Shown here in pieces: positions 7,846 through 14,910 of a stretch of 31,700 nucleotides of DNA. The notes under the pieces were generated by a model that was given only the letters and a program-made list of their open reading frames with translations, had not been told where the DNA came from and did not search any database. The stretch is from positions 1 through 31,700 of the forward strand of contig CAZELN010000010.1 of NCBI GenBank assembly GCA_964513275.1. The letters run 5' to 3'. Origin of the DNA: UBA12478 sp964513275 (GTDB taxonomy: Bacteria; Patescibacteriota; Patescibacteriia; UBA9934; GWF2-40-263). Numbering within the stretch: the first letter of the stretch is position 1; each line of letters begins with the position of its first letter. The position numbers and the translations under genes are program-made.

Positions 7846-7846
7846 T

Positions 7847-9154
7847 ATGAGCGACTACGAGTTACGTGACCCAGTCCATAAACGGATCACATTTAATGAA
7901 TTTGAGCGGGGGATTATTGATCACCCGTTTTTTCAACGGCTGAGATTTATTTCGCAACTTGGGTTTATCCAAGCGTACGTGTATCCAGGAGCTGTTCACG
8001 ACCGATTCAGTCACGCCCTCGGAGCCATGCATGTCGCCGGGCGCCTTTTTGGTCGAATCGTTGAGAGTGCTCCAGATGTTTTTTCTCGTCTTACCCACGA
8101 AGAAGTCGATGGGATGCGTCAGCGCGTGAGGATCGCTGGACTCCTCCACGACATCGGTCACGGACCGTTTTCACACGCCTCAGAGATTGTGTTTCCAAAG
8201 CTTCGTGCGCTTCCATTGGACTGGTCCGTATGGCACAGGGAACCTGCTGAGCGACAGGCGGTGCATGAGGATTATAGTGTCCTCCTTATTCAGGCGTTCG
8301 CACGCGAGGGAGTCCTCCCGTCTGAAATGGCACAGGACATTTGTTCACTCATTCACGCCGATGCCAACGCTTCGAGCTGGCTGGCAGCCCTTGAAGAACG
8401 TGTCCCAAGTTTGCAGAAAGTGCTCAAGGGCCTCATTTCCGGTGAGGTTGATTGCGATCGCATGGATTATCTTTTGCGTGACAGTTATTTTTGCGGAGTC
8501 GCGTACGGGCAGTATGACATCGACTGGCTCATCTCAAGTATGGGAGTTGAGGAGCACAACGGCCGTCTCGTGTTTACCATTTCGGAGAACGGCGTCCGTG
8601 CGTTTGAAGATTTGCTCCTTGCCCGCTATCACATGATCGACCAGGTCTACTGCCACAAGACCAAGATGGGATTCACCCATTATCTTGAACAAGCGATTAT
8701 TCAAGGTGAGATCGACATGAAGATTCCGACGGATCCGTATACCTATGCCTCGCTCCATGATGGCGCGGTAATCGAACAACTGTTGGCTGCGGCGCGGAAT
8801 GAGAAAAATTATTGGTCGAAGCACCTCATGCGCCGCCTGACAGCCAAGCGGATCTTGCGCCTTCATGATGTCGTACAAGAAGAAGATCGACAGACGCTTG
8901 AGACGCTCAAGTCCCTGTGCGATGGTGCAGGGATCAAATGGTTTACGCACTCGATCAAAAAGGAACTGACCTTTCTTGGTGAAGCTCCAGAAAAAACACA
9001 AAAAATTTTCGTTAAAAAGAAGAAGATTAGCGGGTATGACCTCGTACCGATTTTTCAGTACTCGGACCTCCTGCAGAAATACAACGAGAAGTTGCAGTTT
9101 ACGGACTTCTTTGTGCACCGGGAAGATATTGGCAAATTCGCTGGGCTCGTGTAG
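7847..9154 (+). CDS. HD-domain phosphohydrolase, SAMHD1/YdhJ-like
   Basis: A 435-residue cytosolic HD-superfamily enzyme of the group that includes SAMHD1 and bacterial dNTP triphosphohydrolases (COG1078 type). Metal-site motifs are DRFSHALGAMH at 52-62 (H56) and LLHDIGHGPFSH at 99-110 (H101, D102), with GEVDCDRMDYLLRDS further on supplying the last aspartate. The opening RDPVHKRITF is also typical. The likely reaction is hydrolysis of dNTPs to nucleosides and triphosphate, though some family members prefer other nucleotides. The ATG at 7847 is used because the only upstream ATG lies within the palindrome arm. No Shine-Dalgarno is present. It ends 17 or more bases before mnmA, so the two are probably cotranscribed. 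Confidence 0.9.
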   Translation: MSDYELRDPVHKRITFNEFERGIIDHPFFQRLRFISQLGFIQAYVYPGAVHDRFSHALGAMHVAGRLFGRIVESAPDVFSRLTHEEVDGMRQRVRIAGLLHDIGHGPFSHASEIVFPKLRALPLDWSVWHREPAERQAVHEDYSVLLIQAFAREGVLPSEMAQDICSLIHADANASSWLAALEERVPSLQKVLKGLISGEVDCDRMDYLLRDSYFCGVAYGQYDIDWLISSMGVEEHNGRLVFTISENGVRAFEDLLLARYHMIDQVYCHKTKMGFTHYLEQAIIQGEIDMKIPTDPYTYASLHDGAVIEQLLAAARNEKNYWSKHLMRRLTAKRILRLHDVVQEEDRQTLETLKSLCDGAGIKWFTHSIKKELTFLGEAPEKTQKIFVKKKKISGYDLVPIFQYSDLLQKYNEKLQFTDFFVHREDIGKFAGLV

Positions 9155-9192
9155 ACCCGGCGGGTGGGAGTATCCCTAAAGTTTTAGTTGGC

Positions 9193-10224
9193 ATGTCTGG
9201 CGGGGTGGACTCAAGCGTGTCCGCGGCGTTGTTGTTGGAGGCTGGATATGAGGTCATCGGAGCGTTCATGAAAAATTGGTCCAATTGTGATTGGCGACGC
9301 GACCAAAGAGACGCGACACGCGTAGCGGCCAAGCTTGGGATTCCGTTTGTGACGTTTGATTTTGAAAAGGAATACCGCGAGGCGGTGGTTGATGATATGT
9401 TTCGCGAGTTTGAGGCAGGACGCACCCCAAATCCAGATGTCCTGTGCAATAAGTACATCAAGTTCGATAGATTCGTTCAGGAGGCTGACCGTTTGGGCTG
9501 TGCCTTTGTTGCGACAGGACATTATACTCGATCTATCGACGGAAAGCTCTATGCGGGCACTGACAAGAATAAAGACCAGAGTTATTTCCTCTGGGCGATG
9601 AAACCAGAAGTCGTTTCTCGAGTCGTGTTCCCCATTGGAGAAATGGCGAAGCCCCAAGTACGAGAGAAGGCGCGAGAGCTTGGACTTGAGGTCGCGGACA
9701 AGAAAGACTCAACAGGAATTTGTTTCGTCGGTGAAGTAGACATGCGCACATTCTTGCAAGAACGGCTTCTAAAGAATCCAGGAAACGTCGTGACCGTCGA
9801 TGGCAAGGTGATCGGGACGCATGAGGGGTTGGCGTTTTATACACTTGGCCAGCGCGAAGGACTTGGTATCGGTGGTGGAACGCCGTACTACGTTGTTGAG
9901 AAACGACCAGCGACGAACGAATTAATCGTAGCAAGTAATTATCATCCTGCGCTTTTCAGATCAAACCTCACGGCCTCGCATCTCAACTGGTTCGAGAAAC
10001 CGACAGTTCCATACGCGTGCAAAGCTCGAATTCGTTATCGTCAGGAGCTCCAGGCCTGCACGATTACCTCATCCATTTCGTCATTGCGAGGAGTCCCGAG
10101 CCTTTCGAGGGTCGACGAAGCAATTCTTGTGACCTTCAAGTCTCCTCAACGCGCCGTGACACCTGGTCAGTCCATTGTTTTTTATGAGGACGAAAAAGTC
10201 CTTGGAGGTGGCATCATCGACTAA
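9193..10224 (+). CDS. mnmA: tRNA-specific 2-thiouridylase MnmA with in-frame repeat
   Basis: MnmA adds sulfur to U34 of Lys, Glu and Gln tRNAs after adenylating it. The PP-loop SGGVDSS is at residues 2-8, the catalytic cysteines are C85 (NPDVLCNKYIKF) and C177 (GICFVGE), and the C-terminal VLGGGIID is intact. Two oddities. First, from the only ATG (9193) the first beta strand that normally precedes SGGVDSS is missing, yet the frame upstream reads IPKVLVG (9172-9192) with no ATG, GTG or TTG; a near-cognate ATC at 9172 or a sequencing error is possible. Second, residues about 292-311 (SSISSLRGVPSLSRVDEA) are encoded by a GTCATTGCGAG palindromic repeat inserted between two conserved strands. It overlaps the convergent gene by 11 bp. 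Confidence 0.93.
   Translation: MSGGVDSSVSAALLLEAGYEVIGAFMKNWSNCDWRRDQRDATRVAAKLGIPFVTFDFEKEYREAVVDDMFREFEAGRTPNPDVLCNKYIKFDRFVQEADRLGCAFVATGHYTRSIDGKLYAGTDKNKDQSYFLWAMKPEVVSRVVFPIGEMAKPQVREKARELGLEVADKKDSTGICFVGEVDMRTFLQERLLKNPGNVVTVDGKVIGTHEGLAFYTLGQREGLGIGGGTPYYVVEKRPATNELIVASNYHPALFRSNLTASHLNWFEKPTVPYACKARIRYRQELQACTITSSISSLRGVPSLSRVDEAILVTFKSPQRAVTPGQSIVFYEDEKVLGGGIID
10079..10125 (+). repeat. GTCATTGCGAG-type palindromic repeat inside mnmA
   Basis: The unit begins CGTCATTGCGAGG (10079-10091) and ends CGACGAAGCAATTC, with a variable palindromic centre (TCGAGGGTCGA). The same ends occur in the copies at 10830-10865 and 13557-13633. It lies in frame in the C-terminal domain of MnmA and is translated as about 16-20 residues with no counterpart in normal MnmA. 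Confidence 0.85.
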
Positions 10225-10804
10225 TGTCAAACGCTCGTGTCCACTCATAGAACGCGGCGTCGCCGGCGGCGAGGTTCACCTCGAGCTTCTCGAAAGTCAC
10301 TGGCTCTGTTTCATGAATGGAGAGGGGAATGGGTGTTAGGAGGTTCTCCCCTGAGTCGGTCGCGACTTGGACAGAGCCAGAGATCGGAATGATGTGGACT
10401 GTCTCGAGGAAGTCGTAGTTGACAAAGGAAGTGACATCTTGGAGGACTAGGCTCTGGGTAAAGTTTGTTTTTACTTTGAGTGGAACCTCACCTTGGGACT
10501 GAACGAGGAGACGCCCTTTACTGAGATGGACAACTAGTTCGTCCTCGTAAATTCGCTCGAGGACAACCTCCGTATTGGCCGCCATGAAGATCTCGATGTC
10601 CTCGCCGATCCTGAAGGCCAGATATCCATTGCTTGGAGTGACGACGGACTGGCCACGCTTGAGTGTCTCGCCTGTGTGGTAGTTACTTTCCTCGTAGATT
10701 GCCGTTATCAGGGTGTCTAGGGAAGGTGGAAGCGAAAAACGCTGGGCGACTAAGAGGCCCATGATGGCGGTGAACAAGACGGCTGTGAGAACTCGAGAGA
10801 GCAT
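10214..10804 (-). CDS. FecR-like membrane-anchored protein
   Basis: A 196-residue protein with one N-terminal membrane segment (about 5-20, VLTAVLFTAIMGLLVA) and an extracytoplasmic all-beta region. Residues about 45-110 fit the FecR-type pattern: TGETLKRGQSVVTPSNGYLAF, then FMAANTEVVLE and VHLSKGRLLVQ, meaning alternating strands with a G-x-L/V turn. In sigma-factor systems FecR senses a signal and controls an ECF sigma factor, but no sigma factor gene is adjacent, so here it may simply be a surface beta-sandwich. The start is set by the extended -10 lying exactly seven bases upstream of the ATG. The 3' end overlaps mnmA by 11 bp, convergently, with no intrinsic terminator between. Confidence 0.8.
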   Translation of the reverse strand: MLSRVLTAVLFTAIMGLLVAQRFSLPPSLDTLITAIYEESNYHTGETLKRGQSVVTPSNGYLAFRIGEDIEIFMAANTEVVLERIYEDELVVHLSKGRLLVQSQGEVPLKVKTNFTQSLVLQDVTSFVNYDFLETVHIIPISGSVQVATDSGENLLTPIPLSIHETEPVTFEKLEVNLAAGDAAFYEWTRAFDISR

Positions 10805-10810
10805 GTTAGA

Positions 10811-10819
10811 ATTCTATCA
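10811..10819 (-). promoter_or_regulatory. Extended -10 promoter, predicted leaderless
   Basis: Read on the minus strand: TGaTAGAAT (10819 to 10811). The last T is seven bases before the A of the ATG at 10804, so transcription is predicted to start on the start codon itself. TAGAATTCTA is a perfect 10-bp palindrome (10807-10816), so a -10-like hexamer is present on both strands and this spot may drive both the FecR-like and the thioredoxin-like gene. No -35 is evident. Confidence 0.55.
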
Positions 10820-10829
10820 TAAGAATTTA

Positions 10830-10865
10830 GGAGATTGCTTCGGCCCTCGGCCTCGCAATGACGAG
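10830..10865 (-). repeat. GTCATTGCGAG-type palindromic repeat, intergenic
   Basis: On the minus strand the unit reads CTCGTCATTGCGAGG, a short GC-rich palindromic centre, then CGAAGCAATCTCC. It sits between the FecR-like promoter and the thioredoxin-like start codon, so the leader of the thioredoxin-like mRNA would include its hairpin. Same family as the copies inside mnmA and the RNA methyltransferase gene. Confidence 0.85.
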
Positions 10866-10874
10866 AGTTCGTAT

Positions 10875-11138
10875 ATGCTCAACTTTTACTACGGGGAGGA
10901 ATGTCCTCACTGTCATCACATGATGCCCATTGTTGATAAGCTTATCGGGGAGGGGAAAGAAATCCATAAATTCGAGACTTGGCACAATGAGGAGAATGCA
11001 GGAAAACTGGAAAAGGCGGATGAAGGTCGTTGCGGCGGTGTGCCGTTCTTCCACAACACGGATACCAACCAATTTATTTGCGGAGCTACGGACGAGGCTC
11101 GTGTCCGTGACTGGGCCGACGGCAAAAAACGAGAATAG
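10875..11138 (+). CDS. Small thioredoxin/glutaredoxin-fold protein
   Basis: An 87-residue protein with the redox motif CPHC at residues 10-13, directly after a first beta strand (MLNFYYGEE), and a likely cis-proline at GGVP (residue 57). This is the minimal thioredoxin/glutaredoxin layout. Extra cysteines are at 53 and 69. It has no signal peptide, so it is probably cytosolic. The partner is unknown; a thiol-disulfide or glutaredoxin-like role is inferred from fold and motif only. The ATG at 10875 is chosen because any earlier start would run through the repeat at 10830-10865 and the divergent promoter. It is followed six bases later by the putative lipoprotein gene, so the two are likely one unit. 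Confidence 0.82.
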   Translation: MLNFYYGEECPHCHHMMPIVDKLIGEGKEIHKFETWHNEENAGKLEKADEGRCGGVPFFHNTDTNQFICGATDEARVRDWADGKKRE

Positions 11139-11144
11139 AGATCT

Positions 11145-12113
11145 ATGGCCTCGAACTATGCATTCGTCGTATCACTCGTGAGCCTGACCTTTATTGGTGC
11201 AGGGTGTGCAGCGACGGACGTTTCGAGTTTGAATCCAGAGGAAGCGGCCGCGTCGCTTCTTTTTGCTGTGGGAAATGAAATCGTCGTGCAGCCGACAATT
11301 TTGGGAGTTGGAGGATCTGTCGTGGATTGGTTCGGAGGTGAGGAGGAAGAACGAACGATCACGCTCAATGCGTGGACAGCAGGGGAGAGCGTGAATTTCT
11401 CTTGGTCGATCGCAACACAGGTTGAGACACAATCATCGATTGAAGCGCGTACTGCTTACGATCTGCAATACGCCACCTCGCCGGTGGGTGTTGAGATTTC
11501 TATTAAGCCGGAGGCACAGTATGAAGAGAAGATCGTAACTGGCTCGATCGCGAGTGAATCAATGATGGATGCAGACACACTCATGCTCCCTGAGGCCTGG
11601 CCAGAGGGAGAGGGAGGAATTTCAACAAGCTCGCTTATCTGGCTCTCGCGCACGCACTACGATGAACTTGTGAATACGCGCACGACCAAGGTAAGCCTTG
11701 GACTGTTTGATGAGTCACTCATGCAGGTCGAGGAAGCGACGAGCAAGCTCCAATCAATTGTCGACGGGGTTGCGGGACTGATTGAACCGCTGATTGGCTC
11801 TGAACTGACGTCGGAAACGGAAGATACAGAAACAGATTCTCTTCTGGCCTTGGAAGCAGACCCGCAGTGGGGTGAGTACACGTTGCTGGTTGATGGAGTC
11901 AAGACGAGCGTGCGAGTCGTGGAAGCATACAACGCGTTTGCGAGTTACAAGATTCTCGCCAATCCAGACAATCCACTTATTCTCGAGATCCAACTCACAC
12001 CGCTGTCGCAGGGAAATCTCGAACTGTTGAGCAAGGATGGAATCTCTGAAGGGTTCGGCGGATACGAGGTTACGCAAATTTCATCATCCAGTGCGGATCA
12101 ACCTCAACCGTGA
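11145..12113 (+). CDS. Putative secreted or lipid-anchored protein, unknown family
   Basis: A 322-residue protein I do not recognise. The N-terminus MASNYAFVVSLVSLTFIGAGCAA is a signal-like hydrophobic stretch ending in a cysteine at residue 21. The lipobox is imperfect, with G rather than L/V/I at position -3, so lipidation is plausible but not certain. The rest is soluble and acidic, beta-rich in the first half (TLNAWTAGESVNFSWSIA), with an acidic serine/threonine linker around residues 225-240. A role on the outer face of the membrane is inferred from the export signal only. Its last 44 bp overlap the 3' end of era on the other strand. Confidence 0.75.
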   Translation: MASNYAFVVSLVSLTFIGAGCAATDVSSLNPEEAAASLLFAVGNEIVVQPTILGVGGSVVDWFGGEEEERTITLNAWTAGESVNFSWSIATQVETQSSIEARTAYDLQYATSPVGVEISIKPEAQYEEKIVTGSIASESMMDADTLMLPEAWPEGEGGISTSSLIWLSRTHYDELVNTRTTKVSLGLFDESLMQVEEATSKLQSIVDGVAGLIEPLIGSELTSETEDTETDSLLALEADPQWGEYTLLVDGVKTSVRVVEAYNAFASYKILANPDNPLILEIQLTPLSQGNLELLSKDGISEGFGGYEVTQISSSSADQPQP

Positions 12114-12921
12114 GATCAAGAAAGACTTTCGATCCCATGACCCCTTCAAGTTCTTTTCGTGTGGACTGTCCGATCTCGCGGATGCCTCGTCCGCCTTGTC
12201 CGATGATCATGCTCTTGTAGCGGTCGTCCGTGGTGAAAATGGTTCCGGCAATGTACATCATTCCATTCTCACGTTCCTCAACATCTGTTACCTCGACGTG
12301 TGTCGAGTAGGGTACCTCCTGCCGAAGTCTCAGAAAAAGCTTTTCTCGAATAAGCTCAGCCAGCCAGATTTTATTTGGCATGTCCGTGAGTTGGTATTCA
12401 GGATAGTAGAACTGTCCCTCGGGCAACAGTTCAAAGAGTGTCTCGACAAGCTTGTCGATATGGGTTCCTCGCAGCGCAGAGACCTCTATGGTTTTTGTAT
12501 AGTTTTCGGAAAGGTCTCGATAGAAATCAAGATACGGTTTGGCACGCAAGTCGATCTTGTTGATGACGAGAACTTTGGGCTTGTCGAGGCTCTCGATCAT
12601 GCGCATGACCTCGCGTTCCTCTTGGCCGATTTCTCGCGTGGGATCTACAATGTAGGCCACCGCATCGATATCCTGGAGAGACGAACCAACGGCTTGGGCA
12701 AGACGTTTTGAGAGCGGGTCCTTCGCCCCACGAAGAATTCCTGGGGTGTCGACAAAAACAATCTGGCCTTCTGGGCGAGTGATAATGCCCTGAATAGGCA
12801 ATCGAGTGGTTTGAGGTTTGGGGGTCGTGATGGCGATCTTCGAACCCACAATGGAGTTCATGAGCGTGGACTTACCCACGTTGGAGCGGCCGATCATGAC
12901 GACGAATCCGGATTTTGGCAT
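12070..12921 (-). CDS. era: GTPase Era
   Basis: Era is an essential-type GTPase that binds 16S rRNA near its 3' end during 30S maturation. The 283-residue product has G1 GRSNVGKS (about 11-18), G2 region TTPKPQTTR, G3 DTPG, G4 NKID and G5 SAL in order, then the C-terminal KH domain with IIGQGGRGIREIG. Length is slightly below the roughly 300 residues of E. coli Era. It begins two bases after the stop of the RNA methyltransferase gene, so the two RNA-related genes form one operon. The 3' end overlaps the converging putative lipoprotein gene by 44 bp. Confidence 0.97.
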   Translation of the reverse strand: MPKSGFVVMIGRSNVGKSTLMNSIVGSKIAITTPKPQTTRLPIQGIITRPEGQIVFVDTPGILRGAKDPLSKRLAQAVGSSLQDIDAVAYIVDPTREIGQEEREVMRMIESLDKPKVLVINKIDLRAKPYLDFYRDLSENYTKTIEVSALRGTHIDKLVETLFELLPEGQFYYPEYQLTDMPNKIWLAELIREKLFLRLRQEVPYSTHVEVTDVEERENGMMYIAGTIFTTDDRYKSMIIGQGGRGIREIGQSTRKELEGVMGSKVFLDLTVEVDPHWMMKFA

Positions 12922-12923
12922 AG

Positions 12924-14066
12924 TTAGATGCGAGTGAGTTTTGTCACAAGCTCCACGTGTGGGGTGTGGGGGAATAAATCGATCGCCCGCATGGCATCGA
13001 CTCGGTAGTGTTTGTGTAATTCTACCATTTCACGAGCGAAGTTCTTGTAGTTGCATGAGATGTAGACGATTTCTTTGGGCGGATTTTTCAGGATGTCCGC
13101 GAGGGTCTTGTCGTGCATGCCACTGCGTGGAGGATCGAGGATGACTACATCTGCGCCAAATTGTGCCCAGTCGTATTCTTCCGCTTTTGCGTCGTGGTAG
13201 GTGACTTTCACGTTGTTGATCTGGGCGTTTACGCGTGCATCGACGATCGCTTCGTTGACCATCTCGAGGCCGACCGTGCGTGATGCCTTGCGTGCGAGAG
13301 CCACTGAGAAGAATCCGGAACCACAGTAAAGATCAAGCAACGTCTTGCTAGACAGGTCTCCACAAAACTCCTCGACGGTTTGGAGGAGGTTGGAGGCTCC
13401 ATGTGGGTTGGTTTGGAAAAACGCGTTTGGACTGATGCGATATCGATGTCCCAGAATTTCCTCCTCGATGTATCCAGAACCCGAGATCGTTTCAAGTTTG
13501 TCACCGAAGCTTACGTCTGTGATCGTTGAGTTTTGGGACCAGATGAATGTGGAACGCTCGTCATTGCGAGTGAGCGAAGCGAGCGCGGCAATCTTCTGGT
13601 TTGCTTCGTCGCGTTGCTCCTCGCAATGACGAGGGCTACTTGTTACAAGATTCACCATCGTCTGCCCCAGCGTCGTCGATCGAATGACGGCGTAACGTAA
13701 CAGTCCTGTATGAGCCTTTCGGTCGTAGAAGGACAAACCGTTCTGTTTTACCCACTCGCGAACCTTCACGAACAACGCGTCAATCTGTTTGTCCGCAAGG
13801 AAGCAACTGTTTCCATCCACCACCCTCCACCACTTGCCTTTCTCACGCATCCCGACACGTCCTTCAAAGTCGATCACGAAGTCCATGCGGTTGCGGTAAT
13901 GTTCGGTTATGGGAGATGGGAGAAAAGTCTCACACCACGGTGGAAGCTTTTTCAGCCCAAACGAACCGTTAATGTCGGAGAGTTTTTGTTTGAGTTGTTT
14001 TTCATAGGGAATATGTGACCACGAGCAGGAACCACACACATCCTTATGAGGACAGTGACTTGACAT
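12924..14066 (-). CDS. RNA m5U methyltransferase, TrmA/RlmD family, with repeat insertion
   Basis: A 380-residue SAM-dependent enzyme making 5-methyluridine in tRNA or rRNA. Four cysteines that would hold a 4Fe-4S cluster are visible (C5, C11, C14, C88). The SAM site is LLDLYCGSGFFSVALA (243-258), DPPRSGM is at 311-317, and the nucleophile is C338 in YISCNYKNFARE. There is no TRAM domain, so it is shorter than RlmD of E. coli. I cannot say which RNA position it modifies. Residues about 144-171 (RHCEEQRDEANQ and following) are encoded by an inverted pair of GTCATTGCGAG repeats, inserted in frame just after the VNLVT strand of the central region and outside the catalytic motifs. Confidence 0.92.
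   Translation of the reverse strand: MSSHCPHKDVCGSCSWSHIPYEKQLKQKLSDINGSFGLKKLPPWCETFLPSPITEHYRNRMDFVIDFEGRVGMREKGKWWRVVDGNSCFLADKQIDALFVKVREWVKQNGLSFYDRKAHTGLLRYAVIRSTTLGQTMVNLVTSSPRHCEEQRDEANQKIAALASLTRNDERSTFIWSQNSTITDVSFGDKLETISGSGYIEEEILGHRYRISPNAFFQTNPHGASNLLQTVEEFCGDLSSKTLLDLYCGSGFFSVALARKASRTVGLEMVNEAIVDARVNAQINNVKVTYHDAKAEEYDWAQFGADVVILDPPRSGMHDKTLADILKNPPKEIVYISCNYKNFAREMVELHKHYRVDAMRAIDLFPHTPHVELVTKLTRI
13557..13633. repeat. Inverted pair of GTCATTGCGAG repeats inside methyltransferase gene
   Basis: Two units face each other. The outer ends CTCGTCATTGCGAG (13557-13570) and CTCGCAATGACGAG (13620-13633) are perfect 14-bp reverse complements. The inner parts carry GAGCGAAGCGAGC and TTGCTTCGTCGCG. 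The element is about 77 bp, lies entirely within the coding sequence and keeps the frame open, adding roughly 26 residues. Confidence 0.9.
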
Positions 14067-14075
14067 ATCGACGCA

Positions 14076-14104
14076 AGACTACGTGTTTATCTTGATAAAA
14101 TCAA
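14076..14104 (-). promoter_or_regulatory. Possible promoter of methyltransferase-era operon
   Basis: On the minus strand: TTGATT (14104-14099), a 17-bp spacer and TAGTCT (14081-14076), nine bases before the ATG at 14066. Spacing is ideal, but the -10 is poor (three of six). If correct, the leader would be about two bases. Confidence 0.3.
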
Positions 14105-14112
14105 GACTTGAT
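14091..14112. repeat. Clustered CTTGAT repeats in divergent promoter region
   Basis: CTTGAT at 14091-14096, its inverse ATCAAG at 14100-14105 and a further CTTGAT at 14107-14112, three copies in 22 bp. The first two form a palindrome around AAA. The cluster lies in the 112-bp region between the divergent methyltransferase and glycosyltransferase genes, over the proposed -35 of the former. This position suits an operator, but no regulator gene is nearby. Confidence 0.4.
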
Positions 14113-14143
14113 CATTATCGCGCATCATCTCCGTTCGCGTTGT

Positions 14144-14172
14144 TTGCCCTTACGCGTTGCTCGCGATAAAAT
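14144..14172 (+). promoter_or_regulatory. Promoter, predicted leaderless transcript
   Basis: TTGCCC (14144-14149), a 17-bp spacer, then TAAAAT (14167-14172). Seven bases after the -10 is the A of the ATG at 14179, so the mRNA is predicted to begin on the start codon. Confidence 0.6.
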
Positions 14173-14178
14173 AGATCC

Positions 14179-14907
14179 ATGTTGACGATTGTGATTCCCA
14201 CAAAGAACGAGGAAGACTATCTCCCGAAACTCTTGGAGTCCATACACAAACAGACCCTCCAACCGTCTGAGGTTATTGTGGCAGACGCGCATTCCACGGA
14301 TGCGACGCGAGAGATGGCTCGATCGTTTGGATCCAAGGTGGTAGAGGGAGGCCTCATTTCATTTGGACGCAATGCTGGGGCACGCGAGGCTAAGACAGAT
14401 TTCATTTTATTTCTCGATGCCGATGTCGAGTTGCGCGATCCGGAGTTTTTGGAAAAGGCCGTAGGGGAAATGTTGGAGCGACGCCTGGATCTCGCGACCT
14501 GCGATGTCTTTCCATTGTCGGATCAGTTCATCGATCATTTTCTGCACAAGGCGTACAACACCTATGCTCGCGCCTGGGGGTCGTTGTATCCCCATGCGCC
14601 GGGATTTTGCCTGCTGGTGCGTCGAGATCTTCATGAAAAGATTGGAGGCTTTGATGAACAAGTGACATTTTGTGAGGATCATGATTACGCGAGACGGGCA
14701 AACTTGGTCGGGACATTTGGACTGTTGAAGTCCACAAAAATTCCCGTTTCCATCCGTCGTCTTGACCGCGACGGCCGGATGAAGATCGCGATCAAGTATA
14801 TGCTCGCCGAGTTGCATCTGGCCTTTTTGGGTCCCATTCGTCACAACCGATTCCATTACACATTTGGTCACGCTCCACAAAAACACCACGAACGAAACCG
14901 TTTATAA
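14179..14907 (+). CDS. Family 2 glycosyltransferase
   Basis: A 242-residue GT-A fold enzyme that would transfer a sugar from a nucleotide-sugar to a lipid or glycan acceptor at the inner face of the membrane. It opens with TIVIPTKNEEDYLPKLLESI, the canonical GT2 start. The metal-binding DAD (FLFLDADVE) lies near residues 74-82 and a catalytic-base region EDHDYARR near 166-173. No clear membrane helix is present. The substrate cannot be told from sequence. It is the first gene of a plus-strand run with pduL, the PKD protein and murJ, three bases before pduL, and is preceded by a promoter predicted to give a leaderless mRNA. Confidence 0.9.
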   Translation: MLTIVIPTKNEEDYLPKLLESIHKQTLQPSEVIVADAHSTDATREMARSFGSKVVEGGLISFGRNAGAREAKTDFILFLDADVELRDPEFLEKAVGEMLERRLDLATCDVFPLSDQFIDHFLHKAYNTYARAWGSLYPHAPGFCLLVRRDLHEKIGGFDEQVTFCEDHDYARRANLVGTFGLLKSTKIPVSIRRLDRDGRMKIAIKYMLAELHLAFLGPIRHNRFHYTFGHAPQKHHERNRL

Positions 14908-14910
14908 TGT

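Noticed and set aside
10214..10804. The FecR-like gene as part of an ECF sigma factor signalling system.
   Set aside because: No sigma factor or TonB-dependent receptor gene is adjacent; only the beta-rich fold pattern is shared with FecR.
10713..10874. Longer N-terminus for the thioredoxin-like protein starting at 10713.
   Set aside because: It would run through the FecR-like gene start, the divergent promoter and the palindromic repeat, and the thioredoxin fold begins at the strand after the ATG at 10875.
12037..12711. Plus-strand open frame of about 224 codons across era.
   Set aside because: It lies antisense to an unmistakable Era, covering its KH domain and G4 region; no start context or protein features support it.
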